Shown here: piece after piece, positions 9,344-16,378 of the stretch
How positions within the stretch are numbered: position 1 is the first letter of the stretch
Layout: each line of letters starts with the position of its first letter
Source of the DNA: Bacteroidota bacterium
Lineage (GTDB): Bacteria > Bacteroidota > Bacteroidia > AKYH767-A > 2013-40CM-41-45
Direction: 5' to 3'
Length of the DNA: 64,000 bases
NCBI GenBank assembly: GCA_004295015.1
Contig: SHNE01000017.1
Location: forward strand, 62,001 to 126,000
Made by a program: the position numbers and the translations under genes
Notes under the pieces: model-generated
Database searches by the model: none
What the model saw: only the letters and a program-made list of their open reading frames with translations
What the model was told of the DNA's origin: nothing

Positions 9344-9787
9344 ATGGCTACCCGAATTGTTCGAATACCCTTTAACCTTATTGCAATAGAAGAGGATGGT
9401 TTTCATCTGACAGTCAATGTGAACATTGACGGCAAGAATGCGCTCGTCCTGGTGGATACAGGTGCTTCCCGGTCAGTATTTGATATTAATAGAATAAAAA
9501 ACTTTACTGCTGAACAATCTTTTGAGCAACACGATAAACTCTCAACCGGTTTAGGTACCAATTCTATGGTTACCCATACCACTGATCTTAAAAATTTTAA
9601 AATTGGAGATTTAGTGTTGAAGTCCTTTGAGGCCGTATTATTGGATCTGACTCACGTAAATGAATCCTATTCGAAACTAGGAATTGATCCGATTGATGGA
9701 GTATTCGGAAGTGATTTGCTTCATCGGTACAAAGCGGTCATTGACTATGGGAAATGTGAACTTCAACTTAGGCCGGCAGAAATTTAA
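9344..9787 (+). CDS. Retropepsin-like aspartic protease (clan AA)
   Basis: A 147-residue single-domain protein with the clan AA active-site motif LVDTGAS (DTG at 38-40) followed by the expected hydrophobic flap region and a second hydrophobic-hydrophobic-Gly signature near the end (IDGVFGSDLL, about 122-131). It has no signal peptide, so a cytoplasmic location is likely. Retropepsin-like proteins act as homodimers, with one Asp from each chain. The substrate is unknown. The 3' end overlaps the convergent DCC gene by 4 nt, and no terminator lies between them. Confidence 0.8.
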   Translation: MATRIVRIPFNLIAIEEDGFHLTVNVNIDGKNALVLVDTGASRSVFDINRIKNFTAEQSFEQHDKLSTGLGTNSMVTHTTDLKNFKIGDLVLKSFEAVLLDLTHVNESYSKLGIDPIDGVFGSDLLHRYKAVIDYGKCELQLRPAEI

Positions 9788-10191
9788 CGCAACATTTTTT
9801 TTACCAGCTTTTCATCGAGCGAGCACAGTTTTGATTTACCGAATAGGCGGTACCTGTTTCTTGCTATGAGGTAATAGAATTGATCCCGGAATTTTGCAGG
9901 AATAAATCGTAAAAATTTTCCGAGCCGGGAATAGTTCTTTAACTGAATGAGGATCCTGCAAACAGCCTCAGATGCTTCATAAACGAATTGCTGCTCAATG
10001 AGTATGAGCCTTTCTGGGCCAGGCTTTTCCAGTTGAAATTTATTGAGTAGAATCTTTCCCGGACGTGAATTTAAACCGGTAATGCGAAACCTGTCATCAG
10101 AATCTGCAGTTGCAATAAACCGTACTAATTTGTTGCACATGACACATTCATCATCAATAAGAATGATCGAATGTTCAATGCCTTGATTCAT
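9784..10191 (-). CDS. DCC family thiol-disulfide protein (DUF393)
   Basis: A 135-residue member of the DCC1/DUF393 family, named for its conserved Asp-Cys-Cys pattern. Here the pattern is D14-E-C16-V-M-C19 near the N terminus, a thioredoxin-fold CXXC. The family is usually described as thiol-disulfide oxidoreductase-like, but few members have been tested. It has no signal peptide. Its start codon overlaps the stop of the propeller/cytochrome-like lipoprotein gene (4-nt overlap), which places it as the last gene of that operon and suggests a role with Cys or metal handling there (inference). Confidence 0.85.
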   Translation of the reverse strand: MNQGIEHSIILIDDECVMCNKLVRFIATADSDDRFRITGLNSRPGKILLNKFQLEKPGPERLILIEQQFVYEASEAVCRILIQLKNYSRLGKFLRFIPAKFRDQFYYLIARNRYRLFGKSKLCSLDEKLVKKMLR

Positions 10192-11660
10192 TTTCTGTAG
10201 TCTACGTAGTATGGGAAGTTTAATAATTCATTTTTATATTGAAAGGAACTTCCATCTGAAAGTTCTTTTCTGAAAAGTTGTAGTGTGTTCATGTCTATAA
10301 CCGTGAGGTATCCGTTGCGGCCTCCGCATCCAGAAGAGTGATGCGGTGCAGGTCCGTTTTGATCCGCATTCAAATTTGTTACAAACACACAATTTTCATC
10401 ATCGTCAACTGCAATTCCGTGCGGTTGGTAGCCTGTATATATTGAACTGACTATAGTGTTGCTGTAGTAATTCAACACATAAACCGAGCCCTTTTTATTG
10501 GGATCAATATATGCTTCGGTGCAGGTAACAAAAATGTAGGGATGCGTTAGGGACACTGAAAATTCCTGAGGTTTTTCTCCCACAGGAATAGTTGCGAGCA
10601 AGGAATCATTCGAAGCCTGAAGAACCCTTACCTCATTAGATTTTTGACAGCTGACAAAGTATCTGGAACCATCAGGGCTTAGCATCATCTCATGTGGATC
10701 AAGTGTTGATGCTGTTGTTTTACTTGCTCCTGTTTGTAATACCACTGAATTGAAACTATAAAATGGATCAGTCAGGTCAACTTTATTTATAAAATTCCCT
10801 AACTGTGATGTAAGATAAAGCCAGCGACCATCCGGAGTGATGAATCCTCCGTGAGGGTATTCAGGGCTTAAATTTATTTCCAAGCTGAGTGTTTCTAAAT
10901 TTAATACAACTGTCCTTTGTGCATTTGTTGCGCTGACAAATCCTTTTTTCGAGTCAGGAGAAATAATAATGGTATTCCAGTCTGCAGCACCAATGTCAAC
11001 AGAGCCAACATACGAGTCGTCAGATGCTCGGAACTTTTGAATCACATTTCCCGAATAAAAAACAACATACCAATATTGGCCATCAGGGGATACCCTGACC
11101 ATGTGCGGAGCTTCATATATGAATGGATCAACTCCAACAGGGATATATCGCATGATGGTTTTGGTCTCAGCATCCATTACTGCAACCTGATCACATCCTT
11201 GCATACAGATGTATGCTTTTTTTCTATTTGGATTATCAGAAAATTTTACAAAGCCATTTTTGTCAGGAGCGCCGTCAAGAATCCAATTGTATAAAATATT
11301 GTACTCATCCAAGCTTAATGGAGAATCTTCAAAAGGCATAGTTGGTTCCAAAACAGGACCAAGGCTCGAATCGGTGTTGACGGAGTATAGGAGATAACTG
11401 TATTGGGGACTGAATGGAATAACACTACTGCCATTGCGTCCGCCTTCGAACATGATGTCCCAATTGCTGAAATCCAGTCCGCCTGCATTCGCTCTGCTAA
11501 GATTGTTGTGGCATCCAGAAGTTGCACACTTTTTAACCAAAATATTTGCAACAGCTGGTGGATAGTTTGAATCAGGGATTTGTTCTTCCTTTTCATAAGT
11601 ACAGGAACCTACAAAAACGAAAAGGCTTAGGAACAAAAATAAATGACTTAAATTTCTCAT
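10188..11660 (-). CDS. Lipoprotein with cytochrome-c-like CX4CH segment and YncE-type beta-propeller
   Basis: A 490-residue exported lipoprotein (lipobox VFVGSC, Cys20). Residues about 30-140 resemble a short c-type cytochrome: a CX4CH motif (C45-ATSG-C50-H51) and a downstream TMPF Met that could be the second haem ligand. From about 150 to the end there are repeated blades of the YncE/40-residue propeller type (SPDGQYWYVVF, SPDSKKGFVS, TPDGRWLYLTS, SPDGSRYFVS). The haem motif has four residues between the cysteines instead of two; whether haem is attached is unproven. It is preceded by two KHH lipoproteins (3-nt gap) and followed by the DCC protein (overlap). It may move electrons or bind metal at the cell surface (inference). 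Confidence 0.75.
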   Translation of the reverse strand: MRNLSHLFLFLSLFVFVGSCTYEKEEQIPDSNYPPAVANILVKKCATSGCHNNLSRANAGGLDFSNWDIMFEGGRNGSSVIPFSPQYSYLLYSVNTDSSLGPVLEPTMPFEDSPLSLDEYNILYNWILDGAPDKNGFVKFSDNPNRKKAYICMQGCDQVAVMDAETKTIMRYIPVGVDPFIYEAPHMVRVSPDGQYWYVVFYSGNVIQKFRASDDSYVGSVDIGAADWNTIIISPDSKKGFVSATNAQRTVVLNLETLSLEINLSPEYPHGGFITPDGRWLYLTSQLGNFINKVDLTDPFYSFNSVVLQTGASKTTASTLDPHEMMLSPDGSRYFVSCQKSNEVRVLQASNDSLLATIPVGEKPQEFSVSLTHPYIFVTCTEAYIDPNKKGSVYVLNYYSNTIVSSIYTGYQPHGIAVDDDENCVFVTNLNADQNGPAPHHSSGCGGRNGYLTVIDMNTLQLFRKELSDGSSFQYKNELLNFPYYVDYRK

Positions 11661-11662
11661 AC

Positions 11663-12070
11663 CTATTCGCTCACCATTAGAGTAATTTGAACAGGCTCGC
11701 CAATGGAAGAGGTATTGCTCAGATTTATAGCTGTTGATCCCAGAACATCAGCGCCAAAGTAATAGTCATACCCATGAGCAAACAGGTAATAATTTCCGGG
11801 ATACAACTTTGCAAATGTGGCCTTACCATCACTATCGGCAAATGTTGTTAATTCGTATAGACTGGTATCGGTGCCCGGGAATTCGCTTGCATTCTTTTTA
11901 AGGTAGAGTGGAATATTGGGTACATTCCAAGAATGGTGTTTGACCTGGATTTCCAGAGCTAAAGTACCCTCAATGATTTGAGGAGCATCAGTATTTTTCT
12001 TGCAGGAGGAAATCATCATCACTATTAGTGCGATAACTGACCACATTCCTGAAAGCCCTAGAATTCTCAT
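11663..12070 (-). CDS. Lipoprotein, KHH paralog 2, function unknown
   Basis: Small predicted lipoprotein of 135 residues. The ATG at 12070 is preferred over the upstream TTG at 12094, because it places a normal signal peptide (MRILGL...) before the lipobox ending SSC-KKN. The mature part looks like a small beta-sandwich. It shares with the gene upstream the pattern KHH about 20 residues after the Cys, and G-YYL-A-G-D (PGNYYLFAHGYD) near the middle, so the two are diverged duplicates. It lies 3 nt from the cytochrome/propeller gene. I do not recognise a named family. The repeated KHH invites a metal-binding role, which is inference. Confidence 0.65.
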   Translation of the reverse strand: MRILGLSGMWSVIALIVMMISSCKKNTDAPQIIEGTLALEIQVKHHSWNVPNIPLYLKKNASEFPGTDTSLYELTTFADSDGKATFAKLYPGNYYLFAHGYDYYFGADVLGSTAINLSNTSSIGEPVQITLMVSE

Positions 12071-12129
12071 TTTTGAAAGCTTATACAATAACAAATATCT
12101 TTCCGATAAAATGGTGTTTTCAAATTTAC

Positions 12130-12546
12130 CTACTCTGTAACTGCAATGTCTACCGGTATTTCACCGCTTGTTTGTTCTGTTGAATAAGGTCTGCCTCCTC
12201 TTACAACTTCGCCTCCAGGAGATGAAGTATCCCAGCCTGAAGCGTATAAATAATAGTCACCACACTTTAGTCCTGAAATATGAACGTGATCCTCAGGATA
12301 CTCACCTATAAACATTGCATCTGCGCCTGAAGGAGCACCGCTCCAATCTTGAACATTGTACTTGATCCAAACTGTATCAGGTCGCAAAGAATCGTTAATA
12401 ATCACTGCGCCATGATGTTTTAATTTCGCTAACAAGATTAAGCTTCCTCCGCTGCCGGCTTCACATTTGTTGTCTTTTTTGCAAGAAACGCTTAACAAAG
12501 AAGCCGTAGCGATAAAGAATAAGATTAGATATTTTACAGATTTCAT
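12130..12546 (-). CDS. Lipoprotein, KHH paralog 1, function unknown
   Basis: Predicted lipoprotein of 138 residues with a clear signal peptide and lipobox (LLSVSC-KKD). The mature chain has AKLKHHG, then DTVWIKYN, and CGDYYLYASGWD, matching the pattern of the next gene (KHH; PGNYYLFAHGYD). The WIKYN stretch suggests an edge strand of a beta-sandwich. It lies 228 nt downstream of the TonB-dependent receptor with a TAnnTTTG box in that gap, and 59 nt upstream of its paralog, so the lipoprotein-to-DCC genes may have their own promoter. Function is unknown. Confidence 0.65.
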   Translation of the reverse strand: MKSVKYLILFFIATASLLSVSCKKDNKCEAGSGGSLILLAKLKHHGAVIINDSLRPDTVWIKYNVQDWSGAPSGADAMFIGEYPEDHVHISGLKCGDYYLYASGWDTSSPGGEVVRGGRPYSTEQTSGEIPVDIAVTE

Positions 12547-12756
12547 ATTTCTTAATTGTTTTTTTAGAAGTTAATAAGGGAGTATTGCTAAACAAATTTT
12601 CTATGCGATAGTTTTACTAATAAACGCCTTGGATTTTCATGCAAGAGCTTTGAGGCCGGATTGTTTCCCTTAACAGAGGATAATAGTCATTCAGGCACAG
12701 AGGTGAAAATACTAAATTGATAGCAATGATTGTGATAATATTGTCAGATTTTATTG

Positions 12757-12788
12757 CAAAAATACTGTTCATAATCATTTTATCCCAA
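12757..12788 (-). promoter_or_regulatory. Candidate promoter for the lipoprotein/cytochrome-like/DCC genes
   Basis: On the minus strand: TTG (12788-12786), 21 nt, then TATTTTTG (12764-12757), matching TTG-N19-21-TAnnTTTG. It overlaps the last codons of the TonB receptor gene. Use of this site would give a leader of about 200 nt ahead of the first lipoprotein. Confidence 0.5.
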
Positions 12789-15078
12789 TAGGCACCATAA
12801 GGCCAAGACTAATGCTCCTTCCCGGACCATTTACACCTATTTCTTTCATACGACTAAGATGGTCAAAGTAGGACGTGTTAAGCAAATTGCTGATCCTTAT
12901 AAAGAAAAGAGCCGTTTGTTCATCCATTCTAATGTGTGATCCAATCCCAATATTAACCAAGCTGTATCCTTTCGTTTTTGTTTCAAACTGATCTATCCGG
13001 TTTTGACTTAAACTGCTTACCAGTTCAAGTTTCAAATAAGGTTCTTGCAAACGTCTGCCGTTTTTACTTGGGATTTCAAACTTCAATTCGTTTACTATTT
13101 TCATTGGTGGAATTAAGGTTAAGGGTTCATTACCGGCTTCGTTTTGCCCATGAACATAAGAGAGACTATTTTCGAAGTGAAGATTTTTAATAGGGTGTAT
13201 GTCGAGTGTGAACTCTCCACCCTTTAATGTTGACTGTCCCTGAATATAGGAATAAACCGGATAGTCGATTCCATCAATTGCCATAGTCTCTCCGTCAATA
13301 TTTCTGCTGTAAATAAAATTGTCAATATTGTTTAGAAACAAATTAAGGGATAATTCTACAGACTTACTGTCATAGGAAATTCCGAGGTCAAATTGTAATG
13401 ATGTTTCAGATTTTAGATTCTTGTTTCCTTTCTCAAACCGTTGTGTTCCTTCATGAATTCCATTTGATGCCAGCTCAGGAATATTCGGAGATCTGAAACC
13501 TCTTCCAAGATTGGCTTTTAAATCTACTTTCTGACTTAATTTGTGAGTGACTCCCACAGAGGCAGAGATGCTGGAGTAATTACGATTAAATGAATCAAAA
13601 AGGATAAGGCTGTCAATATTTAATTCTTCGGAATTGATGGTCCGGTGATCGTATCTCAGGCCGGCGTTTAAAGTTGTTAAGTCAAATGACTTTCTAAGCG
13701 AAGAAAAAATTCCTATGTCGTCCAGCTGATAATCGGGGATTAGAAATTCTCTTCCCAGATTCTCATTCAGCTGACGCATGCCTGAAATCCCTATAGCAGT
13801 TTCCAGATTATTTACTTCAGGTAAATAGTATTTGAGGTCATAGCTTACAGTATTAAGCTTTAGAGATATTTCAGGTGATTCTTTTGTGACACTGAATTCT
13901 TTCCGGTTATTTTGTTGAACACCTATATTGAAACGAAGCTGACTTTTCCCAATTATAAAATTATTTACAGCTGAAATTTTAGAGTGGGAGACATCCTGAA
14001 ACGGAACAGATACTGATCTTGAATGTAATTTATTCTCTGTAGGGACATTTCCGTTTTCATCAAGCATTTTTCCGCTTAATGAGTCACGCTCTCCTTCAGT
14101 GATTCCGATCGTATTATACCATTTGCTTGCATGGATATGGCTGTATCCCCATTGCCTGTGTAGGCCAAGAAGAGCGTCCACACTTTTTTCTTCATATGCA
14201 GAATTATAGACAGTTTCTATTGGGGTTTTATATGGTGCGGCATTTTTGTAGGAAGCCCTTGCCCTCCAGGTAAAACCATGTGCATTTCCTTCAGTCATAA
14301 CTGAATTGGAACTGAGCGAATTGTTAGAGGAGAATTGGGAATTAATTTCTGCCCTGATTTTTCCTGGAGAGGGTAAAATTGGTTCAAGAATATTGATCAC
14401 TCCACCTAATGCATCTGAACCATAGAGCAGGCTTGAAGGTCCTTTTAGTATTTCAATTCTGTCTGCTGAATACTGATCTATTTCTAATCCATGTTCGTCT
14501 CCCCATTGTTGTCCCTCTTGTCGGATGCCTTCGTTCACCACTACTACCCGGTTGTAGCCTAATCCCCGAATTACAGGTTTTGAAATCGAGTTTCCGGTAC
14601 TTATCGTGGATATTCCGGGTATATTTGAGAGGGATTGAACCAGGTTGTCGGAAGCAGTGCTCAGGATTTTAATTTTGTCAACCGGGGTAATAGCGACACT
14701 GGTTCTTTTTGCATCGGTTGTGAATGCGCTGCCTGTTACTACAATTTCATTTTTTTCTATAATGCTCACCCGGAGAGAAAAATCTTTGACGGTCGTCAAA
14801 TTTAAATCGATTGTTTGGCTCAACGTGGAGTATCCGATCAGCCTTACCTGTATCAGTAGTTTTCGCTTAGGTAAGTTGTTAAGGAAGTATTTTCCATTCA
14901 AGTCGGTTACGGCACCGGTTCTCAAATCTGGTATATAAATGGTCGCGCCGGGCAAAACTTCTTTGCTCTGGTCGTCTATCACAATACCTTGTAATGTTTG
15001 TGCCTGAATTGATTCTGAAATGCTTAAAACCAGCATTATGGTCATTAACATGTACTTCGCTATAGTTACATTTCTCAT
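12775..15078 (-). CDS. TonB-dependent outer-membrane receptor
   Basis: A 767-residue receptor with a signal peptide ending in ESIQA-Q, a CarboxypepD_reg-like domain (about 28-110, LQGIVIDDQSKEVLPGA), a plug domain (about 120-235, IRGLGYNRVVVVNEGIR and then the GDEHG stretch and GSDALGGVINI) and a 22-strand-type barrel to a terminal residue after LGLMVPIGIK. Plug sequences with W-G-D-E-H-G are reminiscent of receptors placed near zinc or copper uptake genes, but the ligand cannot be assigned from sequence. It is downstream of a HYC_CC_PP-like small protein and upstream of two lipoproteins, the cytochrome/propeller protein and a DCC protein. No SusD partner is present, which argues against glycan uptake. 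Confidence 0.9.
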   Translation of the reverse strand: MRNVTIAKYMLMTIMLVLSISESIQAQTLQGIVIDDQSKEVLPGATIYIPDLRTGAVTDLNGKYFLNNLPKRKLLIQVRLIGYSTLSQTIDLNLTTVKDFSLRVSIIEKNEIVVTGSAFTTDAKRTSVAITPVDKIKILSTASDNLVQSLSNIPGISTISTGNSISKPVIRGLGYNRVVVVNEGIRQEGQQWGDEHGLEIDQYSADRIEILKGPSSLLYGSDALGGVINILEPILPSPGKIRAEINSQFSSNNSLSSNSVMTEGNAHGFTWRARASYKNAAPYKTPIETVYNSAYEEKSVDALLGLHRQWGYSHIHASKWYNTIGITEGERDSLSGKMLDENGNVPTENKLHSRSVSVPFQDVSHSKISAVNNFIIGKSQLRFNIGVQQNNRKEFSVTKESPEISLKLNTVSYDLKYYLPEVNNLETAIGISGMRQLNENLGREFLIPDYQLDDIGIFSSLRKSFDLTTLNAGLRYDHRTINSEELNIDSLILFDSFNRNYSSISASVGVTHKLSQKVDLKANLGRGFRSPNIPELASNGIHEGTQRFEKGNKNLKSETSLQFDLGISYDSKSVELSLNLFLNNIDNFIYSRNIDGETMAIDGIDYPVYSYIQGQSTLKGGEFTLDIHPIKNLHFENSLSYVHGQNEAGNEPLTLIPPMKIVNELKFEIPSKNGRRLQEPYLKLELVSSLSQNRIDQFETKTKGYSLVNIGIGSHIRMDEQTALFFIRISNLLNTSYFDHLSRMKEIGVNGPGRSISLGLMVPIGIK

Positions 15079-15130
15079 AGCTATAAAGGGGTTTAGTTAC
15101 TAATGCATTTGTAGAATAATAAATTCATAA

Positions 15131-15166
15131 CATCATCATCTCATAAAATTGATTGAGATGATGATG
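15131..15166 (-). promoter_or_regulatory. Perfect 13-bp hairpin between the small Cys/His gene and the TonB receptor
   Basis: The arms CATCATCATCTCA (15131-15143) and TGAGATGATGATG (15154-15166) pair without mismatch around a 10-nt loop. No convincing T tract follows on the minus strand, so it is better read as an RNA processing, stability or attenuation element than a terminator. Confidence 0.5.
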
Positions 15167-15185
15167 AGAATTTTTAAAAATTGCA

Positions 15186-15509
15186 TTAGCACATGGGCGG
15201 CCCCCGTAGATCAGGGATGAATAAATCGAAATGGTAACAATATAAAAAAGTTGGGAAGCCAACTTCTGCTTTATAGGACGCAGGTTGGATTTCAAAATCA
15301 GAAATAGAAAGGTGTAACGATGGAGCAGAAAATTGAAGATTGCAACAATGTTCGTGCATTGGCACCAGTTGAGCATCTTCGGAATCCGAACAATGAAAAG
15401 CATTTTCTTCATCATCATGAACCAATGCATGAACGTATGTACGAGGTACAATGATCGTGGATATGACCAGAAGTAAAAATCCTGCAAAATATTTTTTATG
15501 CCTTTTCAC
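15186..15509 (-). CDS. HYC_CC_PP-like small exported Cys/His protein
   Basis: A 107-residue protein with an N-terminal signal-anchor-like segment (FAGFLLLVIST), followed by His and Cys pairs (NAFHC, HEHCC) and a terminal RGPPMC. This layout is that of the Bacteroidota HYC_CC_PP family, which is often next to TonB receptors. Function is not established, but His/Cys density suggests metal or redox sensing (inference). A longer frame could begin at a TTG at 15518, but that TTG lies inside an exact TAnnTTTG box (15516-15523). I therefore prefer the GTG at 15509, which gives a normal signal sequence. It heads the operon with the TonB receptor 107 nt downstream. Confidence 0.65.
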   Translation of the reverse strand: MKRHKKYFAGFLLLVISTIIVPRTYVHALVHDDEENAFHCSDSEDAQLVPMHEHCCNLQFSAPSLHLSISDFEIQPASYKAEVGFPTFLYCYHFDLFIPDLRGPPMC

Positions 15510-15515
15510 GATTGC

Positions 15516-15523
15516 CAAAGGTA
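15516..15523 (-). promoter_or_regulatory. TAnnTTTG box abutting the start of the Cys/His operon
   Basis: TACCTTTG on the minus strand is an exact -7 match that ends 6 nt before the GTG at 15509. It decides the start codon choice, because the TTG at 15518 would lie inside the promoter. No good -33 element was found. Confidence 0.45.
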
Positions 15524-15672
15524 ATTATTTTTAAGATTATGGGATGAGTTAGCATTATTGGTCTGAGTGAGCCGTTAAAGCACGCTCTAAATTTGGATTA
15601 AATGAATTAGTTTTGTTATTCTTCTTTTTACTGCGGATCACCCGGAACCTGTTAGAAGATAAATTAATTCGA

Positions 15673-16272
15673 ATGAAGTCATTCAGATATTTTGCGCTCA
15701 ACAAACCGTACGGAATGCTGTCCCAGTTCTCTCGCGAAGGGAATAATAAGTCACTTGCCGATCTGGATTTCAAGTTTCCACCTGATGTTTATCCGATCGG
15801 AAGGCTTGATTCGGACAGCGAGGGCCTGATATTGCTCAGTAATGACCCCGCATTAAATCATGCCTTGTTAGCACCTGTCAAGGCTCATTGGAGGAAGTAC
15901 CTCATTCAGGTTGAAGGTTTAATCGAAGAAAAGGATTGTATCCGGTTAAGAGACGGCGTACAGTTTAGCATCAACGGGAATTCCTACAAATCCCTTCCAT
16001 GCAAGGCCGAGGCTGTAGAAGCTCCTTTTGATCTGCCGGAAAGAAATCCACCGGTCAGATTCAGAAAAAGCATACCGACTTCCTGGCTTATCATGGAGTT
16101 GAGGGAAGGAAAGAACAGACAAGTAAGAAAGATGACGGCAGCGGTGGGTTTTCCAACACTTAGGTTGATTAGAATCGGCATTGAAAAGCTCTTATTGGAT
16201 AAACTTGGTTCAGGTGAAGTAATTGAGTTTGAAAGGGCCGATTTTTTGAAAAAACTGAACTTATTAAAGTGA
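15673..16272 (+). CDS. rluE: 23S rRNA pseudouridine synthase, RsuA/RluE family
   Basis: Converts a uridine of ribosomal RNA to pseudouridine; the short RluE-like group modifies 23S rRNA near the peptidyl transferase centre. It has no N-terminal S4 domain. Visible: KPYGMLSQF (11-19), the catalytic-Asp motif GRLDSDSEGL with D46, and the C-terminal RxGKNRQVRKM stretch. The frame is open from 15613, but the ATG at 15673 (199 residues) gives the usual family N terminus (MKSFRYFALNKPYG). It is a single gene, divergent from the Cys/His operon. The family is sure; RluE rather than another member is likely. Confidence 0.85.
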   Translation: MKSFRYFALNKPYGMLSQFSREGNNKSLADLDFKFPPDVYPIGRLDSDSEGLILLSNDPALNHALLAPVKAHWRKYLIQVEGLIEEKDCIRLRDGVQFSINGNSYKSLPCKAEAVEAPFDLPERNPPVRFRKSIPTSWLIMELREGKNRQVRKMTAAVGFPTLRLIRIGIEKLLLDKLGSGEVIEFERADFLKKLNLLK

Positions 16273-16338
16273 AGTAGGATTTTGTGTCACAGGATTGCTA
16301 TTTCTCTTAGCCTTCATGTTAAAATTAATTTAATAAAG

Positions 16339-16346
16339 TATTTTTG
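16339..16346 (+). promoter_or_regulatory. Candidate -7 box for the secreted metalloprotease gene
   Basis: TATTTTTG, exact TAnnTTTG, 32 nt before the ATG at 16379. An AGGAAA Shine-Dalgarno-like sequence lies between (about 16369). The -33 element is unclear. Confidence 0.4.
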
Positions 16347-16378
16347 TGTCTATAAATTCACCAAAAAGGAAATAATTA

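Noticed and set aside
15125-15487. 120-residue minus-strand frame over the HYC_CC_PP-like gene
   Set aside because: It overlaps the supported gene in another frame, runs into the hairpin region, and has no signal or motif.
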